Assembly (NCBI GenBank): GCA_937910785.1
Contig: CALDLG010000135.1
Coordinates: forward strand, 1 to 44,491
Reading direction: 5' to 3'
DNA: 44,491 nt
Source of the DNA: an uncultured Lachnospiraceae bacterium
Lineage (GTDB): Bacteria; Bacillota; Clostridia; Lachnospirales; Lachnospiraceae
The notes under the pieces were generated by a model that saw only the letters and a program-made list of their open reading frames with translations, did no database searches and had not been told where the DNA came from. Within the stretch, counting starts at the first letter, position 1. The number at the start of each line of letters is the position of its first letter. This document shows, piece after piece, positions 33,012 through 41,419 of this stretch. A program made the translations under genes and the position numbers.

Positions 33012-33950
33012 ATGGCAAATTATGTATTCGGGGTGGATGTAGGCGGTACTACCGTAAAAATGGGGCTGTTTTATGCGGACGGCAATGTGATTGACAAATG
33101 GGAGATTCCGACGAGGACGGAGAACGGCGGAAAAGAAATTCTGCCGGATATCGCAAAGAGCATTCAGGAGAAAATGAAAGAAAAGGAAATTGAGGCGGAT
33201 GATGTAGCCGGCGTCGGCGTCGGCGTACCGGGGCCGGTGGACGGAGATGGCATCGTTCGAAGGGCCGTCAATCTCGGATGGGGACAGTTTGACTTAAAGA
33301 AGGAGCTGACCGGGCTGCTTCATGGAATGCGGGTAGAAGGCGGTAATGATGCGAATGTGGCGGCGCTCGGAGAAATGTGGAAGGGCGGCGGACAGGGATA
33401 CCGGAATCTGGTTGCCGTTACGCTCGGAACAGGAGTCGGCGGAGGCATTATCATCAACGGAGAGATTATGACGGGTTCTACCGGAGCCGGCGGTGAAATC
33501 GGACACATTCATGTAGAGGACAATGAGACGGAAAGCTGCGGCTGCGGCAATTTCGGCTGTCTGGAAGAGTATGCCTCCGCGACGGGCATCGTCAGGCTGG
33601 CGAACCGGGCACTGCGGGAAAGTGACAAAGACAGCATTTTAAGAAATGGGGAAGTCTCCGCGAAAACGGTCTTTGACGCTGTGAAGGAGGGCGACGAGCT
33701 GGCGGTTGAAGTTGCGCGGAAGTTCGGCGATTATCTTGGAAAAGGGCTCGGCGTGATTGCGGGAATCATCAATCCGGAAATTTTTGTAATCGGCGGAGGC
33801 GTTTCGAAGGCAGGAGAGGTGCTGTTTGATTATATCAGGCCGCCCTTTGAGAAAACAGCATTTCAGGGCTGTAAAAATGTGATTTTTGCATTGGCTACGC
33901 TGGGAAACGATGCCGGAATATATGGCGCTGCCAAAATGGTATTGGGTTGA
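33012..33950 (+). CDS. glcK: ROK-family glucokinase
   Basis: Phosphorylates glucose with ATP in the cytoplasm. 312 residues. The ATP motif is GVDVGGTTVKMGLF near the start, followed by GGNDANVAALGE, the ROK signature region and the zinc-binding CGCGNFGCLEEY (Cys176, 178, 183). GGTGVSK-like ATP elements (VIGGGVSKAG) lie near the C-terminus. AGGAGGA overlaps the end of hprK, so the two are one operon. A sugar kinase of other specificity is possible but the family subgroup fits glucokinase. Confidence 0.93.
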   Translation: MANYVFGVDVGGTTVKMGLFYADGNVIDKWEIPTRTENGGKEILPDIAKSIQEKMKEKEIEADDVAGVGVGVPGPVDGDGIVRRAVNLGWGQFDLKKELTGLLHGMRVEGGNDANVAALGEMWKGGGQGYRNLVAVTLGTGVGGGIIINGEIMTGSTGAGGEIGHIHVEDNETESCGCGNFGCLEEYASATGIVRLANRALRESDKDSILRNGEVSAKTVFDAVKEGDELAVEVARKFGDYLGKGLGVIAGIINPEIFVIGGGVSKAGEVLFDYIRPPFEKTAFQGCKNVIFALATLGNDAGIYGAAKMVLG

Positions 33951-33983
33951 GCAGGATTGGGGTATTAGATTCGAAAATCGGCA

Positions 33984-33989
33984 TATAAT
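33984..33989 (+). promoter_or_regulatory. -10 box before murB
   Basis: TATAAT 33 bases before the murB start; no convincing -35 box at the right distance. Confidence 0.4.
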
Positions 33990-34022
33990 GAGACAGATAC
34001 CATATATTTAGGAAATGAGACG

Positions 34023-34949
34023 GTGCGGGAATTGAGTTTGAATACATCGATGTATGAATTTATTGGTAAGATCATTCCGGAAGAGAGAATGTTTTTTGAC
34101 GAACCCATGAGCAGACATACGACTTTCCGGGTTGGAGGAGCTGCAGAATGTATGGTTTTGATCGAACAGGAGGAAGAGCTTTTAAAGCTTGTTCCTTATC
34201 TGAACCAGATAGAACAGGAATATTTTATTCTTGGAAACGGAAGCAATCTTCTGGTAGGCGATAAAGGATATCGTGGAATGATCATTAAGCTGGGAGAGGG
34301 AATGAATCGGATTAAGGTAGAAGGGGACCGCATTTATGTGCAGGCGGGCGCGCTTTTATCCAGAACCGCGGCAGCAGCAAGAGATGCGGAGCTATCCGGC
34401 ATGGAGTTTGCGGCGGGGATTCCGGGAAGCATCGGCGGCGGTGTCGTTATGAATGCCGGAGCCTATGACGGTGAAATGAAGCAGATTACGGAATCCGTCA
34501 AAGTAATGGATAAAGAGGGAAAAATCATGGTGCTGGATAACGACACGATGGAGTTCGGCTATCGCACCAGTATCATTAAGAACAGACCTTTTATCGTGCT
34601 GGAAGTTGTGTTGCGGATGCAGCCGGGACGGAAAGATCAGATTCAGGCAAAAATGGATGAGCTGATGGAGAAGCGCCGGAGCAGGCAGCCGCTCAATTAT
34701 CCGAGTGCGGGCAGCACTTTTAAACGTCCGGAAGGATATTTTGCGGGAAAACTGATTATGGATGCCGGGATGCGGGGATACCGGATCGGAGATGCGCAGG
34801 TTTCGAATAAGCATTGTGGATTCGTGGTCAATATCGGAAATGCAACGGCGGCGGACGTAAAGGAAGTTATTGAAGAAGTACAGGAAAGAGTGAAGGATCG
34901 TTTTCATGTCAGACTGGAACCGGAAGTTATTTTTCTGGGCGATTTTTAA
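34023..34949 (+). CDS. murB: UDP-N-acetylmuramate dehydrogenase
   Basis: Reduces UDP-GlcNAc-enolpyruvate to UDP-MurNAc in cell-wall synthesis, using FAD and NADPH. 308 residues, type II MurB. The FAD region has ILGNGSNLLVGDKGYRG, then GMEFAAGIPGSIGGGVVMNAGAYDGE. The substrate region has PSAGSTFKRP and QVSNKHCGFVVN. The GTG at 34023 is taken as start, with AGGAAATGAG upstream; the ATG at 34050 is a possible alternative. It lies upstream of rapZ by 33 bases. Confidence 0.94.
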   Translation: MRELSLNTSMYEFIGKIIPEERMFFDEPMSRHTTFRVGGAAECMVLIEQEEELLKLVPYLNQIEQEYFILGNGSNLLVGDKGYRGMIIKLGEGMNRIKVEGDRIYVQAGALLSRTAAAARDAELSGMEFAAGIPGSIGGGVVMNAGAYDGEMKQITESVKVMDKEGKIMVLDNDTMEFGYRTSIIKNRPFIVLEVVLRMQPGRKDQIQAKMDELMEKRRSRQPLNYPSAGSTFKRPEGYFAGKLIMDAGMRGYRIGDAQVSNKHCGFVVNIGNATAADVKEVIEEVQERVKDRFHVRLEPEVIFLGDF

Positions 34950-34982
34950 AATACAACAGTGTAAGAAAGAGATGTAGCGTAC

Positions 34983-35843
34983 ATGAGATTCGTAGTAGTG
35001 ACCGGTATGAGCGGCGGCGGCAAAAGAACGGCGCTTAAAATGTTAGAAGATCTGGGATTTTACTGTGTTGACAATCTTCCGGTTTCCCTGATTGAAAAAT
35101 TTGTGGAACTGATCATCCGCCCCGGCGGTGAGATCACGAAAGTGGCGCTGGGGCTTGATGTGCGGGCTGATCAGCCTTTTAATGTTGCGCAGAAAGCATT
35201 GGAGCAGCTGCGGGAAAATGGTTATCTGTATGAGATTTTGTTTATGGATGCCAGCGACGCGGCGCTGCTCAAACGTTATAAGGAAACAAGAAGAATGCAC
35301 CCCTTATCACAGGGCGGCAGGATTGAGGAAGGTGTTGACAGAGAAAGAAAGATTCTGGAAAGCATTAAGAAGAAAGCGGATTATGTCATCGATACCTCCA
35401 ATCTGCTGACAAGGGAACTGAAAGAAGAGTTGGACCGTATCTTTGTTCTGAACGAGGATTACAATTCCCTGATGGTGACGATTTTGTCCTTCGGGTTTAA
35501 AAATGGGATACCGGCGGATGCCGATCTGGTGTTTGATGTCAGATTTCTGCCGAATCCGTTTTATATTGATGAATTGAAGCATAAGACAGGAAACGACAAA
35601 GAAGTACAGGATTATGTTATGAGTTTTCCGGAGTCGCCGGAATTTCTGGACAAGCTGGTGGATATGCTGAATTTCCTGATACCCAATTATATTCGGGAGG
35701 GAAAGTACCAGCTTGTGATCGGAATAGGCTGTACCGGCGGAAAGCACCGGAGTGTTACGCTTGCCAATGAATTATACGGGCAGATGAAAAATCATGGAAG
35801 TTATGGACTGAAACTGTATCACAGAGACTGCGGCGGGAAATAG
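34983..35843 (+). CDS. rapZ: RapZ/YvcJ nucleotide-binding protein
   Basis: 286 residues of the RapZ (YvcJ) family: an RNase adapter controlling GlmS in enterobacteria and a GTP/ATP-binding protein in Bacillus. The N-terminus is VTGMSGGGKRTALKMLEDLG, followed by CVDNLPVSLI. The C-terminal RNA-binding domain has FLPNPFYIDELKHKTG and IGIGCTGGKHRSV. The P-loop ends Gly13-Lys14-Arg15 rather than the usual Lys-Ser/Thr. It is followed by whiA as in the yvcJ-yvcK-yvcL-crh order, but yvcK is missing. Confidence 0.95.
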   Translation: MRFVVVTGMSGGGKRTALKMLEDLGFYCVDNLPVSLIEKFVELIIRPGGEITKVALGLDVRADQPFNVAQKALEQLRENGYLYEILFMDASDAALLKRYKETRRMHPLSQGGRIEEGVDRERKILESIKKKADYVIDTSNLLTRELKEELDRIFVLNEDYNSLMVTILSFGFKNGIPADADLVFDVRFLPNPFYIDELKHKTGNDKEVQDYVMSFPESPEFLDKLVDMLNFLIPNYIREGKYQLVIGIGCTGGKHRSVTLANELYGQMKNHGSYGLKLYHRDCGGK

Positions 35844-35874
35844 CGGGCTGCGGGCTGGACGGGGAGGTGCGGCG

Positions 35875-36750
35875 ATGTCATTTTCCGGTACGGTGAAAGA
35901 GGAGCTGGCGGCATATATCAGCCCGGCAAGACATTGTCAGCTGGCGGAGCTGGCGGCATTTTATCACTTCGGCGGACGCCTGACAGAGGACGGCCGTCAC
36001 ATAAAATTCGATATGGAAAATGAGGCGATTACCAGAAAATACTTTACATTACTGCAAAAAACATATAATATAAATAATGTTATGCGGGAAGCAGATGAGG
36101 ATAAAATCTTTCAGGCACTGCATTTATATGATGACGAACATCATATAATTCCGCTGAATACACCGGTGAATGCTCTTCTGATCAAGAACAGCTGTTGTGC
36201 GCGGGCCTATTTAAGGGGCGCGTTTCTGTGTGCGGGTTCCATGAGCGATCCGGAGAAAAGCTATCATCTGGAATTTGTCTGCGGCAGGCCGGAACAGGCC
36301 GGACAGCTTAGAAGCATCATGCGGGAATTTCAGATAGAGGCCAGGACGATAAAGCGTAAGAAGTATTACATCGTGTATTTGAAAGAGGGTTCCGGCATTG
36401 TAGATCTTCTCAATGTGATCGGAGCGCATGTGTCATTAATGAATCTGGAAAACCTTCGTATTGTTAAGGAAATGAGAAATTCCATTAACAGGCGTGTCAA
36501 TTGTGAGGCAGCGAATATTACGAAAACCGTTAATGCGGCGTCCAGACAGATAGAAGATATTCTGTTGATTCAGAAGCGGTATGGATTTGAGAATCTGCCG
36601 GACAACCTGCGGCAGATGGCGGAGATCCGTCTGGAATATCCGGAAGCGCCGTTAAAGGAGCTGGGCGAATATCTGGAACCGGCAGTCGGGAAATCCGGTG
36701 TGAATCATCGACTGCGGAAGTTAAGTGAGATTGCTGAACATATGAGGTGA
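35875..36750 (+). CDS. whiA: WhiA family DNA-binding protein
   Basis: 291 residues. Starts MSFSGTVKEELAAYISPARHC, typical of WhiA. The N-terminal part (about 1-190) is the LAGLIDADG-like fold without nuclease residues (RGAFLCAGSMSDPEKSYHLE). The C-terminal helix-turn-helix (about 200-290) has NAASRQIEDI and KSGVNHRLRKLSEIA. It influences cell division and chromosome segregation in Bacillus and sporulation in actinobacteria. GGGGAGG precedes the ATG. The stop is 18 bases before the HPr-like gene, so it is part of the same operon. Confidence 0.95.
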   Translation: MSFSGTVKEELAAYISPARHCQLAELAAFYHFGGRLTEDGRHIKFDMENEAITRKYFTLLQKTYNINNVMREADEDKIFQALHLYDDEHHIIPLNTPVNALLIKNSCCARAYLRGAFLCAGSMSDPEKSYHLEFVCGRPEQAGQLRSIMREFQIEARTIKRKKYYIVYLKEGSGIVDLLNVIGAHVSLMNLENLRIVKEMRNSINRRVNCEAANITKTVNAASRQIEDILLIQKRYGFENLPDNLRQMAEIRLEYPEAPLKELGEYLEPAVGKSGVNHRLRKLSEIAEHMR

Positions 36751-36767
36751 TAAAAGGAGGAGAAGTT

Positions 36768-37025
36768 ATGATTCAAAAATCTGTCCAAATCAAATTGGAA
36801 GGCGGCTTGGAGGCGAGGCCCGTTGCGATGCTTGTGCAGGTGGCGAGCCAGTATGACAGCAGTGTGTACATTGAGTCGGCCAACAAGAAGGTGAATGCCA
36901 AGAGCATTATGGGCATGATGGGCCTTGGGCTCAACCGTGACGAAGCTGTGACCGTTATTGCGGATGGCAATGATGAGGAGGAGGCAGTTGCGGGAATTGA
37001 AAAATTTTTAGGCGGCAATCAGTAA
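36768..37025 (+). CDS. HPr/Crh-like protein with Glu15 in place of His15
   Basis: 85 residues, full HPr fold length. The ATG at 36768 follows AAAAGGAGGAG. The phosphocarrier site reads GLEARPVA, so position 15, phosphorylated by enzyme I in true HPr, is Glu. Ser46 in AKSIMGMMGLGL is kept, so HprK could still act. Bacillus Crh also lacks His15 (it has Gln) and is also encoded after yvcL/whiA. The protein should therefore be regulatory, not a PTS carrier; Glu may mimic phospho-His. It ends in a strong terminator. Confidence 0.9.
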   Translation: MIQKSVQIKLEGGLEARPVAMLVQVASQYDSSVYIESANKKVNAKSIMGMMGLGLNRDEAVTVIADGNDEEEAVAGIEKFLGGNQ

Positions 37026-37037
37026 GGCAGAATATAA

Positions 37038-37066
37038 AAAGATTCCCGGTCAGGGAGTCTTTTTTT
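37038..37066 (+). terminator. Terminator of the rapZ-whiA-HPr operon
   Basis: Stem AAAGATTCCC (37038-37047) / GGGAGTCTTT (37053-37062) with one G-U pair, 5-base loop, and a run of Ts to 37066. Confidence 0.92.
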
Positions 37067-37108
37067 CACAAAAAAGACGTTTTTTGACAGGAGCGGAAGG
37101 AGGATGTC

Positions 37109-38005
37109 ATGGATAAGAGAATGCTTTTTGTTTACAATCCCAGAGCAGGTAAGGCGCAGATCAAAAGTAATCTGATCGATATTATTGATATTTTCGTGAA
37201 GGCGGGATATGAAGTGACGGCATACCCGACACAGGGACAGGGAGATGCCGTAAGAGCCGTTAAGCAGCGCAGGGATGGCTATGACATCGTCGTTTGCAGC
37301 GGAGGTGACGGGACGTTAGACGAAGTGGTTACGGGAATGATGCAGTGTGAAGAAAAGCTTCCGATCGGTTATGTGCCGGCGGGGAGCACCAATGATTTCG
37401 CAAACAGCCTCGGCATTCCGAGAAGCATGAAAAAAGCGGCGGATGCGGTAGTAAACGGCAGAAGCTTCGCCTGCGATATCGGTGCCTTTAATGACGATAC
37501 ATTTATCTATGTGGCGGCTTTTGGCATTTTTACGGATGTATCCTATGAAACGAGGCAGGATATTAAGAATATGCTCGGACATACGGCCTATCTGCTGGAA
37601 GGCGTAAAAAGACTTTCTTCCATTAAATCCTACTGGATGAAAATAAGCTATGACGACGTCTGCCTGGAAAACGAATATATTTATGGGATGATTACCAATT
37701 CCAATTCCGTAGGCGGTTTTAAGGGAATTACCGGAAAAGATGTGGAACTGGATGACGGATTGTTCGAGGTGACGCTGGTAAAAAGACCGGCGAATTTACT
37801 GGAAATGAATAACATCATTACGGCGCTCGTGGATAAGCGGGTGCATTCGGATGCATTTCGCAGCTTCAAGACATCCCGGATTACGATAGAGTCCGATCAG
37901 GAGGTAGCCTGGACGCTGGACGGGGAGTTCGGCGGCAATCATCAGAAAGCGGTGATCGAGAATAAAAACGGTGCGCTGGAGATCCGTGTGCCGGAAAAGG
38001 AATGA
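37109..38005 (+). CDS. Diacylglycerol kinase family lipid kinase (YegS/BmrU type)
   Basis: 298 residues. The catalytic domain has FVYNPRAGK at the start and the nucleotide loop CSGGDGTLDE (Gly65-Thr69 is GGDGT). GYVPAGSTNDFANSLGIP is the second hallmark. The C-terminal beta domain has GITGKDVELDDGLFEVTLV and TLDGEFGG. It phosphorylates a lipid such as diacylglycerol or a sphingoid base; the substrate is not decided by sequence. GAAGGAGG precedes the ATG. Single gene between a terminator and the aldolase promoter. Confidence 0.9.
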   Translation: MDKRMLFVYNPRAGKAQIKSNLIDIIDIFVKAGYEVTAYPTQGQGDAVRAVKQRRDGYDIVVCSGGDGTLDEVVTGMMQCEEKLPIGYVPAGSTNDFANSLGIPRSMKKAADAVVNGRSFACDIGAFNDDTFIYVAAFGIFTDVSYETRQDIKNMLGHTAYLLEGVKRLSSIKSYWMKISYDDVCLENEYIYGMITNSNSVGGFKGITGKDVELDDGLFEVTLVKRPANLLEMNNIITALVDKRVHSDAFRSFKTSRITIESDQEVAWTLDGEFGGNHQKAVIENKNGALEIRVPEKE

Positions 38006-38110
38006 CAGATTCCGCAGGGAGAAATCCGGGCGGTTAGAGTGAAACAGGCTCCATGCACGGAAAATCCAGAAATTTCCTCGCGAAAGGTTTTCTTTTTTCA
38101 GGGAATGCTG

Positions 38111-38116
38111 TATAAT
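38111..38116 (+). promoter_or_regulatory. -10 box of the aldolase promoter
   Basis: TATAAT preceded by GCTG, 61 bases before the aldolase ATG. The -35 region is a T-rich run without a clear hexamer. Confidence 0.55.
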
Positions 38117-38177
38117 GACATCAAGCATTAGGGTGGATAAGCCTGAGTGAGAAAAATATGAGATGGAGGTAATAAAG

Positions 38178-39041
38178 ATGTTAGTTTCAGCAACAGAAAT
38201 GCTTCAGAAAGCAGTAGCCGGCCATTATGCAGTAGGCCAGTTCAACATTAACAATCTTGAGTGGACCAAAGCCATTCTTGCTACCGCGCAGGAGTGCAAT
38301 TCACCGGTTATTCTCGGTGTATCTGAGGGAGCAGGAAAATATATGGGTGGCTATGATGTCGTTATGGGTATCGTAAATGGCCTGATCAAAGATCAGAACA
38401 TCACCGTTCCGGTTGCGGTACATTTGGATCATGGTTCCTATGATCACTGCTATAAATGTATGGAAGCGGGATTCCCGTCCGTTATGTTTGACGGTTCCAA
38501 ATATTCAATTGAGGAAAATATTGAGAAGACGAAAGAACTGGTTGCGGCAGCGCATGCCAAGGGAATTTCCATTGAGGCAGAGGTTGGTTCCATCGGCGGT
38601 GAAGAAGACGGCGTCGTAGGAATGGGCGAATGTGCAGATCCCGCAGAGTGCAAGCAGATTGCTGATCTGGGCGTTGATTTTCTGGCAGCAGGCATCGGCA
38701 ATATTCATGGAAAATATCCTGAGAACTGGAAAGGATTACAGTTTGATGTACTTGCATCCGTTCAGGAGAAGACAGGAACGCTTCCGTTAGTTCTTCATGG
38801 CGGTACCGGTATTCCGGATGATATGATCAAGAAGGCAATCTCTCTTGGCGTTGCGAAGATCAATGTAAATACGGAGTGCCAGCTTGTATTTGCGGAAGCA
38901 ACCCGTAAATATATCGAAGCAGGCAAAGACCTTGAAGGCAAGGGATTTGATCCCCGTAAGCTTCTTGCGCCCGGCGTTGAAGCAATCAAGGCAAAGGTTA
39001 AAGAGAAAATGGAACTGTTTGGTTCCGTTGGCAAGGCATGA
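38178..39041 (+). CDS. fba: Class II fructose-bisphosphate aldolase
   Basis: Cleaves fructose 1,6-bisphosphate in glycolysis using zinc. 287 residues; ATG 38178 follows TGGAGGT. Motifs: VGQFNINNLEW, VAVHLDHGSYDHCYKCMEAG (metal histidine), SIEAEVGSIGGEEDG, GNIHGKYP, LVLHGGTGIPDD and KINVNTECQ. The codon choice is noticeably regular (GTT, GAA, CGT, GGC), as expected of a highly expressed gene. Own promoter and terminator, so monocistronic. Confidence 0.96.
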   Translation: MLVSATEMLQKAVAGHYAVGQFNINNLEWTKAILATAQECNSPVILGVSEGAGKYMGGYDVVMGIVNGLIKDQNITVPVAVHLDHGSYDHCYKCMEAGFPSVMFDGSKYSIEENIEKTKELVAAAHAKGISIEAEVGSIGGEEDGVVGMGECADPAECKQIADLGVDFLAAGIGNIHGKYPENWKGLQFDVLASVQEKTGTLPLVLHGGTGIPDDMIKKAISLGVAKINVNTECQLVFAEATRKYIEAGKDLEGKGFDPRKLLAPGVEAIKAKVKEKMELFGSVGKA

Positions 39042-39069
39042 GAAACTGAAAGAAAATCGTGTTGATAAG

Positions 39070-39098
39070 AGAGCTGTCCTTAGCGGCAGCTCTTTTTT
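39070..39098 (+). terminator. Terminator of the aldolase gene
   Basis: 9-bp stem AGAGCTGTC (39070-39078) / GGCAGCTCT (39085-39093) with one G-U pair, then a T run to 39098. Confidence 0.92.
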
Positions 39099-39172
39099 GA
39101 ATCATGAAAAAGGCATGATTTGAAATGAATCGCGCGGCAGCGTAATCCGGTGAAGGGAAAAGGAGAAGAGTT

Positions 39173-39649
39173 ATGAAAACATGGAATGTTATGGCGGACG
39201 GCATGGGATATTATGTTGAGCTCAGGAATAATAAGGAGATTGCCGTCAATGGCGCATTATTAAAGCTGAAGGACTATCGGGCGAAAACCGGGATGGTGCA
39301 GACGGAGTATGAGATTCCGCTCGGCAGCAAAAAAGCGCTTCTGGTTATCAGAAGCATGAGCGAGCCGGCGCTTGTTCTGGATAACAGGGACTGTGCAACG
39401 GGAGAAGAATATGTTCCGGCGAAGGTACCTGCCTGGGCTTTTGTATTTATGGCGTTACACTGTATCAATTTCAGGAATGGAGCGATAGGCGGTGCGATGG
39501 GGGCAATGGGTATTATCATAACGGCTTCTGTTTCCGGTAATCGGAAGATGAACATCCTGGCGAGAATAGGAATTGACATTGCAGTTCTTGCAGGTGCGTA
39601 TGCGATTGTGTATGCCGTGGCTCTGGCATTGGTGGGCCTTCTGTATTAG
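39173..39649 (+). CDS. Small membrane protein of unknown function
   Basis: 158 residues. A soluble N-terminal part (about 1-80) is rich in beta-strand-like segments (ALLKLKDYRAKTGMV, EIPLGSKKALLVIR). The C-terminal half has hydrophobic segments at about 85-98, 103-118 and 128-155. AAAAGGAGAAGAG precedes the ATG. No family was recognised. It lies alone between two terminators and marks the right edge of the mid-GC core. Confidence 0.65.
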   Translation: MKTWNVMADGMGYYVELRNNKEIAVNGALLKLKDYRAKTGMVQTEYEIPLGSKKALLVIRSMSEPALVLDNRDCATGEEYVPAKVPAWAFVFMALHCINFRNGAIGGAMGAMGIIITASVSGNRKMNILARIGIDIAVLAGAYAIVYAVALALVGLLY

Positions 39650-39676
39650 GGAAAAAGATGCCCCGGAAAAGGGAGG

Positions 39677-39711
39677 ATGCCAGGTAAACTGGTTTTACCT
39701 GGCATTTATTA
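39677..39711 (+). terminator. Terminator after the small membrane protein gene
   Basis: Perfect 12-bp stem ATGCCAGGTAAA (39677-39688) / TTTACCTGGCAT (39694-39705), 5-base loop, then TTTATT. Confidence 0.9.
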
Positions 39712-39909
39712 TGAAAAAGTATTAATTAATCTGTCTACTTCGTATCTTCTTTTGTGTTATCTTATGATATTAGTATATTCAGAAGAAATGTCTAAAGAAT
39801 GATATGCAAGTGAAGTTTCTTTAAATTAAATATGAATAAATTATGAACGTGTGAAAGCCGGCTGAAAAAGTGCATGGTCAGCAAGTTATGAAATGAAAAG
39901 AGAAGCGCA

Positions 39910-40212
39910 ATGAAGCTAAGGGTGGTGAAAAAGAATAAGCACATTTTCTTCGTAGAAGAAGATTTGAGTTTGATTAACGGTCTGTTCTTTGCCATCGGAA
40001 AACAGGGCTATGAACTGACGATTGCCAGAACGCGAATGGAGGCAGAACAGCTGTGGCAAAGCGGAAAATAGGATTTGGTTGTTTTGGATGTATTCCTGCC
40101 CGAAGGAACAGGCTTTGATCTGTGCAGGGCGATACGTCAGAACTCTAATGTGCCGATTATCTTCCTGACCGGATTGATTGCTGCCGAGGTGATAACTTAT
40201 GTGGTTCCATGA
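39910..40212 (+). pseudogene. Broken OmpR-type response regulator receiver
   Basis: One reading frame of 100 codons encodes a receiver-like sequence: KNKHIFFVEEDLSLINGLFF, then an in-frame TAG at 40069-40071, then DLVVLDVFLPEGTGFDLCRA and VPIIFLTGL. The strands, the phospho-Asp (VLDVFLP) and the Thr (FLTG) are all recognisable. The frame is interrupted by the stop and loses family similarity after about codon 90, ending at TGA 40210-40212. The rest of the receiver and the DNA-binding domain are absent. It is a decayed remnant of a two-component system. Coordinates start at the most likely ATG; a GTG further in is possible. Confidence 0.8.
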
Positions 40213-40277
40213 GGAGGCTGATTTTGATATTCAATTTGCCATTTTTACATTTGACATGCGTGTCAGAGAATTAGTTA

Positions 40278-40306
40278 TTGATTTTTTGATTCCGAGTTGC
40301 TATACT
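40278..40306 (+). promoter_or_regulatory. Promoter of the sugar-sensing operon
   Basis: TTGATT (40278-40283), 17 bases, TATACT (40301-40306). The leader to the ATG at 40442 is about 130 bases, long enough for regulation, and includes GGGGGGT as ribosome site. Confidence 0.7.
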
Positions 40307-40441
40307 ATGTTTAGTCAGTATCAATAATACAGGAGCGAAAAGGTCCTGTTACAAATCAGATAAATATTTGAGGGAAGATCAATATAAGTCTATGTAGATT
40401 TATATGTTCTTTCCTTTTGCTTTTATGGGGGGTAAGATAAA

Positions 40442-41416
40442 ATGAAATTTCTGTCAAATCCAATAAAAACTGTATTATATACAATAGTGGCAGCGGCTGT
40501 GTTTTTTGCTACACTGGCAATTCTTGACAGAAATAACGATTTTTCCCTTACACAGACAGAAAGTGTACACAAATTCGGCGCGACATATATGACCATGAAT
40601 AATCCTTTTTTTGAGGTGATCAACGAAACCATACGCTCCACTGTGGAATCAAATGGAGATATTTTAATTACAAGAGATCCGGCTCTGGATGCGGACAGAC
40701 AGTCACAGCAGATTTATGAATTGATAGACGAGGGAGTGGAAGCTATTTTTATTGCACCTGTTGACTTTGAGAAAATTATTCCGGCGATAGAGTACGGGAA
40801 AGAGAAGGGTGTAAAAATAATATTTGTAGATACGGAGATTTATGACGAAAGTCTGGCAGACTGTATTGTGGTTTCGGATAATTATCATGCAGGAGTTATC
40901 TGCGCCGAATATCTTTTGAATAAAAAAGCGGAAGGCAGAGTTTTGATCTTTGAACACCCAACAACCAAATCCTCAAATGACCGGGTAGAAGGTTTTGTAA
41001 ATACGATTATGGAAAACGGGAATTTTGAGATTGTTGACAGGCTGAATTCTGCGGGGCAGCTTGAGATTGCCATGCCCCTGATGATTGAAGAATTAAAAAA
41101 AGGTACAGAATTTGATATTGTTTTTTCTATCAATGATGTAGGCGCACTCGGTGTAATGGCGGCACTGAAAGATTACGGGAGGCTGGATGGGATATCTGTT
41201 CTTGGTGTGGACGGTGCTCCGGAGGCGAAGTCAATGATAAAAGAAAGAATAATGCTTGCGACGGCTGCTCAATATCCATCCGAAATTGGGCAGAATGCAG
41301 TAGACCAGCTTTACAATATGATAGAAGGCAGAGAGGTTCAAAAAAAGATAAAGGTTCCGGTCAATTTAGTCAGTATAGAAAATATAGATGAATTCAGTAC
41401 AAAAGGATGGCAGTAG
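40442..41416 (+). CDS. Membrane-anchored sugar-binding protein (ribose-binding fold)
   Basis: 324 residues. One N-terminal hydrophobic helix (about 8-27, TVLYTIVAAAVFFATLAI) with no lipobox Cys, so a signal anchor rather than a lipoprotein. The rest is a type I periplasmic-binding-protein fold: FGATYMTMNNPFFEVINETI, VEAIFIAPVDFEKIIPAIEY, KIIFVDTEIY, FSINDVGALGVMAAL and VLGVDGAPEAKSMI. It binds a sugar-like ligand outside the cell. Followed after 3 bases by a histidine kinase with no extracellular sensor, so it probably serves as that kinase's sensor and not only as a transport component. Confidence 0.88.
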   Translation: MKFLSNPIKTVLYTIVAAAVFFATLAILDRNNDFSLTQTESVHKFGATYMTMNNPFFEVINETIRSTVESNGDILITRDPALDADRQSQQIYELIDEGVEAIFIAPVDFEKIIPAIEYGKEKGVKIIFVDTEIYDESLADCIVVSDNYHAGVICAEYLLNKKAEGRVLIFEHPTTKSSNDRVEGFVNTIMENGNFEIVDRLNSAGQLEIAMPLMIEELKKGTEFDIVFSINDVGALGVMAALKDYGRLDGISVLGVDGAPEAKSMIKERIMLATAAQYPSEIGQNAVDQLYNMIEGREVQKKIKVPVNLVSIENIDEFSTKGWQ

Positions 41417-41419
41417 TAA

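Larger units (their letters stand above)
39712..40441. other. AT-rich region with decayed gene and operon leader
   Basis: Apart from the broken regulator it holds only AT-rich sequence and the promoter at 40278-40306. A 42-codon frame at 40199-40327 has no ribosome site and looks fortuitous. A small dyad TGACA/TGTCA occurs near 40254-40265. Confidence 0.5.

Noticed and set aside
36747..36767. Upstream in-frame ATG of the HPr-like gene
   Set aside because: It lies in the whiA stop region before the AGGAGG; the ATG at 36768 gives exact HPr numbering (residue 15 and Ser46).
40199..40327. 42-codon frame overlapping the end of the broken response regulator
   Set aside because: AT-rich, no ribosome site, does not continue the receiver fold and overlaps the operon promoter.
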